A stretch of 64,000 nucleotides of DNA from contig OX422216.1 in assembly GCA_949130495.1 (NCBI GenBank), forward strand, positions 367,498,605 to 367,562,604, in the 5' to 3' direction. The notes under the pieces were generated by a model that was not told where the DNA came from, did no database searches, and saw only the letters and a program-made list of their open reading frames with translations. Origin of the DNA: Sambucus nigra (lineage: Eukaryota > Streptophyta > Magnoliopsida > Dipsacales > Adoxaceae). A program made the translations under genes and the position numbers. Positions 34,369-46,346 of this stretch are shown piece after piece; position 1 is the stretch's first letter, and each line of letters opens with the position of its first letter.

Positions 34369-34372
<4 letters not shown>
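33631..34372. other. No recognised gene
   Basis: Right flank of Tat-1. A minus-strand frame of 67 codons at 34154-34357 (MEDNPKTNGDDGITRDIKTL) has no motif that I can name and could be a fragment of an unidentified element. Confidence 0.3.

Positions 34373-34440
<68 letters not shown>
34373..34440. repeat. (TA)n microsatellite
   Basis: Pure TA dinucleotide run of about 34 units. A shorter TA run flanks the other side of the neighbouring MITE (34750-34771), suggesting insertion into a TA-rich site. Confidence 0.95.
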
Positions 34441-34444
<4 letters not shown>

Positions 34445-34749
34445 AGAGATTCAAAAGTGAACCAAAAGAACGAAATTTTAAATGGCTCTTAACAAAAAAA
34501 CACATAACAACTCATTAATTTTAATTTCTATGTTGTAATTAGTCCGCGCCAGCGGCAACGAACACTAGTGTCGATCGAATATTTGTGGATGGGTGGGGTG
34601 GGGTGGGGGTATATTAAAAAATATGCGTTTCCGTTGCCGCTGACGCAGACCAATTACGACATAGAAATTAAAATTAATGGGTTGTTATGTATTTTTTGTT
34701 AAGGTTCATTATAAAGTTCATTCTTTTGGTTCATTTTGAACCTCTCCCT
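34441..34749. mobile_element. Foldback MITE, 309 bp
   Basis: The left end AGGGAGAGATTCAAAAGTGA and the inverted right end AGGGAGAGGTTCAAAATGAA match, and the inverted similarity continues inward through CCAAAAGAA, TTAATTTTAATTTCTATGT and GTCCGCGCCAGCGGCAACG versus its near-complement near 34628. Each arm is about 120 bases around a ~60-base centre with GGGTGGGGTGGGG. It is flanked by TA. There is no open frame. It would form a long hairpin as RNA. Confidence 0.85.
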
Positions 34750-36137
34750 ATATATATATATATATATATATAAAAGAAAACTTTGAGTAGTTTTTATAAA
34801 TTAAAATACTTAATCAAAGAGGAAAATTGAAGTGATTTGTTTTTTAGTTTAAATATTCGAGAGACTTAGACCATACATTTTCTTCTTCATACTTCTCTTT
34901 AAAGTTTCGAGTTCTTTGATTTCAAAATCTTATCACAATGCCCATTTAAGACTGTAAACTTGTAACTTTGTTATTGGACAAGTATACGTGTATTCTTGTT
35001 CTAGGGAGACCTGTGTGAATATGTATGCAATACATTGTGTGGTTAGGGTAAGAAAAAATTTAAACACTTTTAAAACCTGTAGAAAAACTCACATTCTAGA
35101 TAATGGTAATGAATGCATTATTAGGCACTCAAAAAAATTAAATTTATACTTCAGATAGGATATTGATTTGTTAACGTACTTTTGAAAGGAATTGAACGAG
35201 TACAAAAGAAATCGTTGTTATGTAACATTCTTATGATGTTGGCGCACTCTACAGAGAATATGATGCGAAATAGTGGATAGTTAACGCATTATGTGATGTA
35301 AGTCATTTTTTCTATTTTTAAAACTCTGCAATAATACATCCTCGTTTCATTTGGCCTGATTTTTACTCATTGTTGGGTTTTACTCGTACGTATTGGTGTT
35401 GTGTCATTGTTTGACTTATTGTGCCTTTAAATTAAATCACACTGCCTAAAGATAATATTCGGCGTTGATAAACCTTTCATCACATGGACTTAGGGTGTCG
35501 CATTTGTACCAAAACAAATTAACTTAAAATATCTCTTATGCTGGAATGATTAGTTTAATTCGCTACCTTCACTTTGTTTAGATTTCAAGCCCACTGCACT
35601 CTCAGAAATATAAGGCTTTTTTTTTTTATTATTGAAATCATTTGTCTTGTAAGCGATTGTTATTGGTTAATTTTTTTATAAGCGAACGAGAGAGTTCTAG
35701 AAGCTTTATAGAAGGAGAAGATTAAACTAATGGTCAAAATCATGAGAGTAAAAGAAGCTAAAGAAAAACGTTATGTGATGAGAGGATCCAAGAGATAGGT
35801 AGAACCGAAACACCTTTTGAGGATATTAGTATATGTGATATGTGCGTCAGAATATGGTTAGGAAATGTCTATATGTTCATGATAGTATGAGCAAGATCCG
35901 TTGATAATTCAGCAGATCATATGGATTTACCGTCGATGTTTCTACAATAGACACTAGAGATGAATCTGCAGTCTTGTATGGATTTGATGGTCACAGCATA
36001 TATTGACAGGAATAAATTCAATCATGTGAAAATTAGAGCATGTAAAATCTATATGTCTTGTTAGTCTTATTCTTATTTTTTTATTCCTATTATTCTTGTG
36101 TAGCCTCTATGTTGGCCTAGATAGTGGGTCAGTCTGT
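34750..36137. other. AT-rich DNA, no recognised gene
   Basis: Short frames only. No repeats beyond the TA run at its start. Nothing could be assigned. Confidence 0.4.
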
Positions 36138-36360
36138 GTTTTTTTTTTTTTTTTTTTTTTTTTGGTAAGGTATTTTTCATACTACGAGGTGTTCGGGCCA
36201 GTTTACGCGCACCTCGACTAAACCCCGCTTGCGGTTCGTGGCTTTCGCTGGCCAAGCATTATTTTAACGCTGTCAGGGATCGAACTGGGGACCAAAGTCA
36301 ATCCACTCCTAAACAGTGTCCCAGTGACAGCCTTATAACACTGGGCCAAGAAGCTTGATT
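36138..36360 (-). mobile_element. tRNA-derived SINE
   Basis: On the minus strand the element begins near 36360, carries a pol III A-box-like TGGCCCAGTG (36339-36348) and a B box GTTCGATCC (36277-36285, reverse), and ends in a run of about 25 A (T run at 36139-36163). AGTCTGT occurs on both sides (36131-36137 and 36364-36370) as a probable target duplication. The A-to-B spacing and the non-tRNA 3' body followed by poly(A) identify a SINE and not a tRNA gene. Confidence 0.85.
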
Positions 36361-36370
36361 GTGAGTCTGT

Positions 36371-36834
36371 TTATTTATGAGTTTCTTGTGGTTGTCAGTT
36401 CAAGGTTGTGGGACTACTTGCGAGCACACAACCTAACACCAATAAGTAGGTATAAATGTATATCGTTGCATAGGCTGAGGTGTGAGCCTATATTATAGGT
36501 AGTTATATGTATGTGTAACTCGATGTGTGTAGCTGTTGTGTGGTCATATGGGTTTAAAGAATGCCTATTATTTATGTTATTTGTAGATCTCATGGGTCAA
36601 ATGAGTAACAATGGCAAGCTTTGATGACATGATAGATAGTTACGCAGTATCTCATTTGGGTGTATAATGAACCGCTCGTATCATTATATTATAGGGCCCC
36701 TAGATATGTTATGTAGTTTCCAAATAACAAGAGAATCATTGATTTTTTCAGAAGAATGTTGATAGGGGAATGGTTGATTTATCCAAAACTAGAAATGTGT
36801 GAATTGCCTATTGATGCAATTCTTATTAGTTCGG
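36371..36834. other. No recognised gene
   Basis: Short spacer between the SINE and the hAT element. No frame, repeat or motif that I can support. Confidence 0.4.
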
Positions 36835-36842
36835 CACCATGA

Positions 36843-37676
36843 CAGGGGCGGATTCAGGGGGGGGGGGGGGGGGGGGGGAGGGGGCGAGGAGGGGCGGCCG
36901 CTCCTCCTGAGATTTTGGAAAAAAATTACTGAGAATTTTTTTTCAGGGGTGCAGTATGTAAAAATGGAAACTCAGAGGTTAAGTTAATGAGTTTTTCCCA
37001 ATTTCAGGGTAAGAAAACGTAAATATTTTAAAAACTTTAAAAAGCCCTAATAGCTTCCTGTTTTAATCTAACGCATCTTTTCCCATTTTCATTCCAAATT
37101 TCTCTCTCACGACTCTCTCTCTCCCGCAATTCTCTCTCCGCCCCTGCCTCCGGTCCGGCCAATGTCTGCTGGTCATCTCCTCCTCACCCCGCTGCTCAGT
37201 CCGATCCAACTCCAAAGGTAAGTTTGTTTGTTGTTTTGTTTTCATTTTTGCTGTTCACAATTTGAGATTTGAGTTTTGTTCATTATTAATATTGTTAAAT
37301 GTTGTTCATTTTGAGATTTGAGTTCTATTCAATTTGAGATTTCAGCTCTATCCATAAATGCTGTTCATTTATTTTTTAATATTGAAAAGTTTTCATTTTT
37401 AATGTTGAAATTTCATTTTTAATATTGTTCATTTTTAATGTTGTTCAAATTATTTACACAGAATATTGTGGGGTCTAATAACTTAACGTTAATTTTGGTA
37501 TATATTTATTAGGGGTAAAAAATTATTGGAAAAAAAACAACCCCAAAAATTTGTATAAATCTTGAATTAAAGTTGAGTTAATCCAAAAAAATTCACATTG
37601 GAGGCTCCCACTCCGAACCTCCGCCACCACTCGCAAATTTCGCTCCCCTTGAATAAAAATCCTGGATCCGCCACTA
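36843..37676. mobile_element. Non-autonomous hAT element with CACCATGA duplication
   Basis: The ends are inverted: CAGGGGCGGATTCAGG at the left and, on the minus strand, TAGTGGCGGATCCAGG at the right. A perfect 8-bp duplication CACCATGA lies at 36835-36842 and 37677-37684, the hAT size. A run of about 22 G follows the left end. No transposase is encoded. The centre (about 37070-37220) is a CT-rich, GC-richer segment ending CCAAAG/GTAAGTTTG, which looks like a gene leader with a splice donor. Confidence 0.88.
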
Positions 37677-37684
37677 CACCATGA

Positions 37685-39152
37685 GATATGTGTTATGGGG
37701 GTTTGGTGGAGTGTGTAGCGCTACCTATTTTTATTCGTTATTTGTTTTTATATTATGTGATAATGTGATAGAACATATTTTGCGCTAGCCCGTGCGTACG
37801 TCTTTGCAAAAGCATTTTTGGGCACTAATTGTTCGGCCTAGGTGATCCTGGATTATTAAATTACATATTTGTCATTAGATTGCATTGAATCATTGGAATA
37901 ATAAGTGTGTAATGAAATTTAAAAATGGAAATTCTTTTTCATGGAAGGTGGAGAATGTAATACATTGTAATTTAAAATAACTGATTTAATTTGATGAAAG
38001 ACTTGCAGAGTGGTCAAGTAATATGGTCAAATGTAGAATATGTAGATTATGTAAAAAAACAAGCCAAAATTAATTTAATCCAAATTTATCTTGATTAATT
38101 ATGTGAAACTACACATACGATATCGAATCTAGTTCGAATACAGTTAAGAGAAACACATGATATAAGAGAAAAACCATTTCCAAGAAAACTCATTTTTCTA
38201 GTATTGTTAGAACCGACGTATTACTGAACGACACAGATAGACATATATTTCACTAGGTATTGCATTTATGTCTCCTTCATAATTGATAACAGAAAGTGAT
38301 GCAGATCCAGAAAAACACCACAGCAAGCTCTACTTCCTTAGTGTGCATTGATCACTCTTAGGAAACTTCTTTCCAATCTTCAACAGAGAAGATTCAACTC
38401 CATGGGGATTAGAACATGTGATGTGTCCTCTAAGGTTTGAAAAAGTGATCAAAAAATACCTAAGGATTTGGATTGGGAAAAAAAGTGTCTGATCACAATA
38501 GAGGTGGAAAAAGGCTTGCAAAGAACTATAAGTTTGTACCTCTTAAATAGGGAGAAAAAAATTCAAGAGATAAACCTAAAAAGATTGCGTTTGAAAACCA
38601 AGTGAATTTTTTTTTACAGTCTCGTTAAAATGAACAATACCTCATTCGAATGACCTATGCAAACTCATTTGAACGACATAGAACGAGAGATCGAACACTC
38701 ATTCCTGCTTGACGAGGAAAATAGTTTGTTTGAAGTTTCATTTGAACTTCTAATATAAAATGAGTTGAGAAAATTTGTTCGAACGACCCTTCATATCTCG
38801 TTGTAACGAGATGCCTTAAACATAATTTTTTTTAAACTTGTGAAAGAAAATTTTATTTCAAACACTTTTTAAAATAGTCTGGACATAAAAATTATGCAAA
38901 ATCAACCACATATACCTTCTTCAACAATTATAGGGATGATCTCAACTCTTTAATCTTCAATTGTTGTGTTAAGTCACTAACTTTTCTTCTCGATTAAAAT
39001 CCTTTGGGAATGTTCCTAATGATGTAGAGGTGTAACAGAACATGCCAAACTAAAACCACAATGACCAATTATAAATATTGCTCTTATGAATCTACCCCTT
39101 TGGTTATTCGGATACAAAATATAAAATTGAAAAAAAAAATCCCGATGACAAG
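37685..39152. other. Unassigned AT-rich DNA
   Basis: No gene. At about 38640-38800 the motif GAACGAC/CGAACGACC recurs, as it does at 20600-20670, so both may be relics of one repeat family, perhaps a copia LTR. A minus-strand frame at 38330-38521 has no recognisable domain. Confidence 0.35.
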
Positions 39153-40468
39153 TGTAATACCCCATATTTCTGCATATTTGAGATTTAATTAATTCATTAA
39201 TTAAATTGTTTTATTTTAAATTACGCGAGAGAAGTAATTTAATTGAATTGAATAATAATGCGAGTATTCAATATTAATCGAGAGTGAGATAATGATTTAT
39301 ATTGACAATTGTATTTACTAAGTGAAAAGTAAATGGTTAATGATTAGAAATTACGTCATAGCCAGTGATATGGGCGTAATTAAAATTTATCTCAATCGGG
39401 AGTCACGTGTAGACTAACTTGGGGCCGAGATGGGATATTTATTTAGAGTGACTCGGATGATGATTACGAGATCACAAATGAATCCAGAAGGGTCTAATTA
39501 GTCAAAATAGTATACCAGGGGATGTCGATTGAGCCACATGTCGATTTTAAGCTAAACCGGGACCATACGATGGTCTTTTGGTCATTTTACATTATAGGGT
39601 TTAGATATCCATGAATTTTAGAATCCTTAATCAACTTATAAGGATTGGGGCTAGGGTTTAGAGGTTAGAAAACAGTAAGAAACCATTAGAGATCAATCGT
39701 GTAGCTTAAGGAAGCGTTCTTGAGAAATTCTCTCAAGGGAGTCTTACTCCACAAACACTTCGAAAGGAAGACTGGAGAAGAAAAACAATCAACTTAACTT
39801 CTAATCCATGAAATCAGACTCTACGGTACTAAGGCAAGTGCTTATTGCAATCAATATGAAGTTATAATACCAATGTGACTAGGGTTTCAATTATATTGAA
39901 TATTTTGAAGATTCTTGGAAGTAAAGATTGATTTAAATGCATGTTTGGGTAGGAATTGCATGTAAAAATATTTTATATGTATAGAGGGTAATAAAGTAGA
40001 GATTTTGTATGATTTTTTACGAATTAAATTTGAGTTTTGATGACTAATAGAGGAAGAACATGAAAATCTAGGGTTCCAGAGGATTAGATGTTTAAATCAA
40101 TTCTTGAATGTTATTCATAATGTTTTAATGTAAAAATGACGTTAAAAACTGTCCTAATACATGTGAGAAGGATTTGGGACAATTGGCTTGGAGTTTAGTG
40201 GAGAAATATGGAAGTTATAGGTGTATTAATGGTGAACAACGCATCTGCGAAACGAAGAAGATGAGGTTCGGAGGGGCGAACCGGTTCGGTTCCCTGAAAA
40301 AAAAATGTAAATTCTCCCTTTTTGCCTATAACTTTTAAACTGTCGTCGAGAAAACTTTTGGGAGATTTTTAAAATATAATGAGGGATCTATTATATTGCA
40401 TTAGGCCATGATAGTGTTATGGGAGTTTAGTCGTATCGAGAGAATTAAGACAATGATTAAATGGGATC

Positions 40469-40948
40469 AGTGTTCTAAAAGGCGCGCCTAAACTTTAGGA
40501 TTGGGCGAAACGCCACGCCTTAAGTTGTTTACACCTTATTCGTGGTAAAAAGCTTAAGGCACACTTTTTTTTAAAACAAAAATGCTTTAGTGAAACGATA
40601 TCTCCTTTTAAATACTTTTTTAAAACCTGGCCAATGTCTCATTCAAAACAATCAAAAGACAAATAAATCCCAAACCTCTCTGCCTCTCGTCCAAAAAACG
40701 CACATTTTTTCTTTTTTTAATTTTCTTCTTAGTATTTTAAAAAACATAGTACATTAATTTGCATATATTCAGGCATATTTTAAGGTATGTACCATTTTAG
40801 TATTTTTAATAGCCTTGTTATAGCTAAAAATGTTAAAACATATTAAAAAATGCCTAAACACCTTTTTACGCCTAAGGCCCGCCTCGGCTTCTAAGGCTTA
40901 AGGCTTGGCCTCCACGTCTCGATCACGCCCCGCATTTTTTAGAGCCTT
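40469..40948. mobile_element. Mutator-type MITE, second copy (inverted)
   Basis: Ends TGTTCTAAAAGGCGCGCC and, on the minus strand, GGCTCTAAAAAATGCGG. Its minus strand matches 10637-11060: GTGGAGGCCAAGCCTTAAGC, TTAGAAGCC, GTTTAGGCATTTTTT and ATAACAAGGCTATTAAAA. More diverged than the first copy, and no clear 9-bp duplication remains. Confidence 0.75.
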
Positions 40949-41466
40949 AAACTGAATTAAACAAAAAAATAATTAATTCGCGAGAATGAGAATGTAATTA
41001 CGTGAAAGCATGAGTGAGCTTATGGCATGCACTAGTATGGTAAGGAAGACTTAGCTACTGAAATCATAAAGGTGTAACTAGGGCCCTTAGAGTAGATATT
41101 AATACTCAATTAAATACGATAGTGAGAAAATTCGTAGCTTGATAGTACGGTGAGTATTCGAGTGTTATATACTATGTACGAATGATGGTAATTAGGTTGT
41201 GTGAATACCTACTGAATATGTATACATATATATGTTGTGTGTGTACGTATATGATTGGTGCATACCTATGCTGCGTGCTATCATCATAGGTTCTCGTGTA
41301 GTGGGAGATCCTACCTTGACGATTCCAATGAGGTCTGGATTGGTGCCCTAGAACATATAACTTAGGGCGGCTCACTATATGACGTGTAATAGTGAGACCA
41401 GCGTGTCATTTGGGTACGTTAGGTATGTGCATAGCCCAAAGGCTTAGAACTATGTTCACCTCCACC

Positions 41467-41882
41467 CACTACAAGAAAAAACACATTTCGCAACACAGAA
41501 ACTATGTCGCAAAAGATATTAATTATGTCGCAAAAGACATTTCGCGACATAAGACTGCCTGTCGCCCCCGTGTCGCGGTATCCCCGTCTGGGAATGTATT
41601 CCGCGACATACATATCTATGTCTCGGAATGTATATACCAATCACGACAGGATACATGTCGCGAAATGTATATATTTATTAAAATATATATTGATATTTAT
41701 TTTTCATACTAAATAATACCTTACCTTTCACGACATAATGACATGTCGAGGAATGTAGTTCTTTACGCGACATGCCATATATGTCGCAGAATGTAGTTCT
41801 TTACGCGACATGCCATACATGTCGCGGAATGTCATTCTTTAGGTGACATGCCATACATGTCGCGAAATGTCATATTTTGGGT
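41467..41882. mobile_element. Short CACTA-like element with ATGTCGCG repeats
   Basis: Begins CACTACAAGAAAAAACAC, a textbook CACTA end. The ~415-bp body is filled with direct and inverted ATGTCGCGGAATGT / CATTCCGCGACAT motifs. The right end, CGCGAAATGTCATATTTTGG, is a decayed relative of the inverted left end. The flanks (GTTCACCTCC to the left, a GATAGCAGAGTAT phrase further right) are continuous in LTR B, showing that this is an insertion into LTR A. No transposase frame. Confidence 0.65.
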
Positions 41883-41987
41883 TCGAGGAGATATGCCTAA
41901 CCAATAGTCCCCATTTAATATGAGAGGCACTTGGACTGATAGCAGAGTATACCTATTGTTTCATGGTGGTCATATTGAGATACAACG

Positions 41988-41994
<7 letters not shown>

Positions 41995-42079
<85 letters not shown>
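41995..42079. repeat. (TA)n microsatellite
   Basis: About 42 TA units within LTR A. A separate TA/GA compound tract is at 42777-42826 in LTR B. Confidence 0.95.
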
Positions 42080-42085
<6 letters not shown>

Positions 42086-42324
42086 TGCGATCGTGATTAT
42101 TCTACTTATGTGTGACAGTAAATTGATATGTAGAATATATATAAAGAACGAATTAAGTAGTGAAACTTAATTAATTGAATAAAAGAGAAGATAGTTGAAA
42201 TGATAATTTCGATACTTAAAATATAAGGAATGTTAATTCGATTAGCGTACTGTATGGGCGTTACGGAGACAAAGAGATGTGATTAGTTCAGATAGTTACT
42301 TATGTCTAGTTAGTTGGGGTAGCA

Positions 42325-42776
42325 TGTGACACCCCGCCTAATAAAATACCGGGCGATCACTCCTATATCAAATTAAAACAGGAGTCTCATATGGTTCATT
42401 CTTAGCATCACTGTCCAAAACCAATTTAATTACTAATATCCTATTAGGCCGGCGTCAAAATTTTAATTAACTAATCTTTTTTAAACAAACCATTCCAATA
42501 AAACAATCTCAACAGTTTATATGCAACACTGAAATGAAATAAATAAAATAACCGAAGACTCGGTACAATAATACAACCAAATCTAATGTCTCACTAAAAG
42601 TCGATAAAAGAATAAATGAGTACAGTTGGGCCATAAACCCGAATATTTCTACAATACCTCCCATTTAGATCTCAATGATATAAGCATCTAATATAAACAT
42701 GTTTGCATCCACACCTGCTGCAGCAAACATCTTACTCGAAAGAATCATCATCCAGGCGTCCCTGTGTCTGGACACC

Positions 42777-42826
<50 letters not shown>

Positions 42827-45208
42827 TAACAAGAGGGGAAAAATATAGAAACGGGTCAGAGCCCGAGTTGTGAAAATATTTTGCAAGTGCATAAATACTT
42901 TATTTAGGAAATTATGTTTTATCTCATATTTAAATTGGTATCGCACTCCCATGAGATACCCTCACCCCTCTACTAATTGTGCACCACTATCTCATACCTT
43001 TTTAAGAAACCTAGTTAAGTTACCCTGCCTACTAAGGTATTTTCCTTATCTTCCAAAATCCATAAATCCGAGTACTAGGGACTAATCTTCTCCCCATTCC
43101 CAACATTACGTTACGTTCGTGCATGGGGTGTCTCGTGAAGAGAAATCCAAACAAGGAACCCCCTGATACACTACTACGTGACAATGTTGATCATCCCGAT
43201 CCATTAAGCCTTAAGTACATACCACATTTATACCATCCCGTATATATTTATAGTTCTCATTGACTTATGATCCATATTCATATAAATCCGGATATAAATC
43301 TACCGGAAGGAGTATATCACTTTATTCATTATTTTCCCTTTTATATAGGGTTACGTTATATGATATCTCATCTCATATATATATACAATATACTATACGC
43401 AACAAGTATCTTAATCATCCACCGAACTATAATATAAGTAGCTTAGTTAGTCTCATTTACTAAGCATCCATGGATTATATCAAGTACACATATATATTAA
43501 TCACAATACATATATTCATATCCGGCACCCATATGCTTAACAGCGGTGCCCACATACTCTGCTATCCAAATCCAAGTACATCTCGTAAAAAAAGGATTAT
43601 CCATTCCACATCACTCAGGAACTGTAACAATACAAATCACACGTATTGGAGGTGAACATAGTTCACGAACCTATGGGTCACGCACATACCTACGCTCCCA
43701 TAAGCAGCAGACTTATCAACTCACAAATAAGCCTTTCACAGTCCTATGTTCTTGAGGTATCAAATCTAAAATCCCCCTGAAGGTAACACAGGATAAGATT
43801 GTCCCCTTCCGAATGCCAACCTCCTATGATAGCAAGTATGGTAGGTATGTCATACACATAATAAACAATCATATAGGTACACATTCCACCTCTATAAATA
43901 TACCATCAATTAGGTATTCACACAACCATATTATAATTATAGGTATTTCTCTCACCTATACATAATTCCCCATAGGTAATTATTTAACCCACGTATATAA
44001 TAACATTCGGGCATTACGCATAACCCGTATAATACATTTCCCATGCAGTATATTTATATCTCGAATATCCTACGCGTTTATTGATTTTAAATCATTCCTA
44101 AATATTTTATATTCCAAGCTTTTATCACCACACGATGATAATACCAACAACACCGATACATTTATTCGTCCCATAAATAACAATAGGCATTCCTCTCACC
44201 TATAATAATTGTCATAAATAGACGTATTGGATGACTGATCAATTCTCTTTAGCCCGTATCCTAAATTTCATCCTAATCACCTCGTAGCATTTTACTCAGC
44301 CAAAATCGGCATATAAGTGTGTTTTTTGCGCGCACAATTACTTATATAAAATTTTGCCCACCAAAACATCACCCCGAGTGTTACTCCTCCCAAACACCCC
44401 TATTTGGGTAAATCTCGGGTTTTACTTGCATCTAACCCAAGATACACAACTTACTAAAAAAAAATATTTAGAAGTCCCCACACTATTTTTAGGAACCCCA
44501 AATATTTATCTCCAAATAATTCTGGCCTTTATTTTTCCAATTTTCGAGTGCATTTCCGAGTTGATGATTTCACCCCGAAACTGCCGTCTTCTAAAAATCA
44601 TAACAATTCGAAGAAAAATCAGAAAAATACGGGTCGGCGCCCACGCGAACGTATCAAAAAGATCTATAACTTTTTTTTACCAAGAGCTGAATCTGCCCTC
44701 TTCCTGTCCGAATTTACCCCGCAAGCTACGGAGTTACTATTCATCATCTTCTCCAAAATCCCAACCTCCATTTTTCTCCATTTTTGTTATTTCTAATCTC
44801 ATCCAACAACTTCATAAATATCTAATCTATGTTTTACGACTAACATATCAATTAATTTGGGGTATTAAATCATTTCTCTTCGATTTAAACCCTAAAACCA
44901 TAAAAACCCCAACTTATCATTTTAACCCATTTCAATCCATTTCTTCACTCCATTTACATGGATTTAACACTGAAAATCATTAAGAGTTTACATTACATCA
45001 ATATGTAAACTCATATTTAAATTTTCCCAAATTTATTTTAAGGGTTTACCAACCATTATATGAAATAAATGCACAAAATGAAATAAAGCAAGTATGCACT
45101 TGCCTCGAGGATGAAATCCGACGACCCCGAGTAGAATCATGCGAAGTTTGGCCCGGAATTCCTTCTTTTCTTTTCTTCTCTTTTCTTTCTTCTTTTTTCT
45201 TCTCTTAT

Positions 45209-45253
<45 letters not shown>

Positions 45254-45773
45254 GGGCTGATATTTGGGGGAAATAATGGTTTTCCCCTCATTAAACCTGA
45301 AATTGGGTGTATACTCAATTGTTAAATGGCTCGTGTACTCATTTATGAGTCCCTACTAGTCCAAAAATGCCCGGAACCCAAATACTACTACCGGGTACTC
45401 TTTATTCACTATCTTGTCCATTTCGAACCCAATGGCGGAGTCAAAATCTCCATCCAAGTCACTTAACTAAAATTCACTATTTTGACTCAACATGTTCAAT
45501 ACGCGTGTTTCCAATTTAAAATATTTTCCTTTGTCTCTTTAACTAACTGCGACATGTAATAAAAATAATCTACTCATATACTTAATTTTGAAATATAATC
45601 CACATAAATATTAATCTGTCACTCGAACACTAATATTTACTATTCACTTTATAATATCGAATTTATTTAATTTCACTCATTAATCCCAGAATTACTATTC
45701 ACAATAATTCTTCAAATTACTAAATTACATCCACAGTGTAATTTAATTATATTTAAATGTACGGGGTATTACA
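42325..45773 (-). repeat. Long gypsy LTR 'B' (3' LTR, 3449 bp), Tekay/Del-like
   Basis: Plus-strand ends TGTGACACCCCG ... CGGGGTATTACA form the TG...CA pair with inverted termini. On the minus strand it is preceded by a purine tract (45774-45788) and pol-tail-like sequence, so it is a 3' LTR. Contains a CT tract (45208-45251). The 209-codon plus-strand frame at 44354-44983 shows low-complexity composition and no motif and is not called as a gene. Confidence 0.75.
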
Positions 45774-45930
45774 TACTCCCCCCTTACAACAGAATTTCGT
45801 CCTCGAAATTCAGATGTAGCCTGTACCACTACTCTAGGATCGGTATATACATTACGCCCTAGCTTAACCAAATTTAGATATAGCTTAACATAATGGTCTC
45901 CCACTATATTCCACCCAACTCAAGGCGTAT
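45774..45930 (-). pseudogene. Polypurine tract and pol tail of Tekay/Del-like element
   Basis: Minus strand: GAATTTCGAGGACGAAATTC, then TGTTGTAAGGGGGGAGTA, then the LTR. The FEDEI-type end followed closely by a G-rich purine tract is typical of Tekay/Del chromovirus 3' ends. Everything upstream of about 45930 is lost, where a TA tract begins. Confidence 0.6.
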
Positions 45931-45934
45931 GCTC

Positions 45935-45965
<31 letters not shown>

Positions 45966-46346
45966 CTAGCGGAATGCCCGTGCCTGAAAGCATAACGAAA
46001 AATTCAAAAATTCTTAATCGCAAAGCGACAAAAAAACTCCAAAGTATGCAACTATAAAACGACAAAATGTTCCTTCCCCGACAAAGTGTAATTTTTTAAA
46101 AAATGGCCATAATATCATTTATTTATTGGAGTATTCACACTGTTTAACAAATAATAAATAGTTCAAAAATTTATACACGAATTTGAATCAATTATCACAT
46201 GACGCAATCAGAATAGGTAAAAAATCGAATGTAATAAATAATTCCATGTGGAATTAAATAATAAAGATCCCATATTTTCAATAATATCTCAAGCGAAAAT
46301 AGTCAATTAAACCACAATTTTTTTGAAGTACACTTAAAAAAAATAT
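45931..46346. other. Spacer, no recognised gene
   Basis: TA tract (45937-45965) then AT-rich DNA up to the Sirevirus LTR. The last five bases (AATAT, 46342-46346) would be one copy of that element's target duplication; the other copy is outside the window. Confidence 0.4.

Larger units (their letters stand above)
39153..42324 (+). repeat. Long gypsy LTR 'A' (3' end truncated)
   Basis: Starts TGTAATACCCC. It is related, in inverted orientation, to LTR B (42325-45773): for example GTTGTGTGAATACCTA near 41195, GGTATGTGCATAGCCC..GAACTATGTTCACCTCC near 41422-41463, and CACTTGGACTGATAGCAGAGTAT near 41930 all recur on the minus strand of B. Similarity is partial, so these are distant members of one family. 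A's expected GGGGTGTCACA end is missing where B begins. It contains a Mutator MITE, a short CACTA-like insert and a (TA)n tract. No coding sequence. Confidence 0.6.

Noticed and set aside
36270..36350. tRNA gene
   Set aside because: A and B boxes are present but no cloverleaf could be drawn, and poly(A) plus target duplication identify a SINE.
44354..44983. 209-codon plus-strand open frame
   Set aside because: Lies inside LTR B, low-complexity composition, no motif, no partner in LTR A.
45960..46000. Helitron end (ACTAGCGGAATGCCCGTGCC)
   Set aside because: No CTRR end with hairpin and no partner terminus was found.
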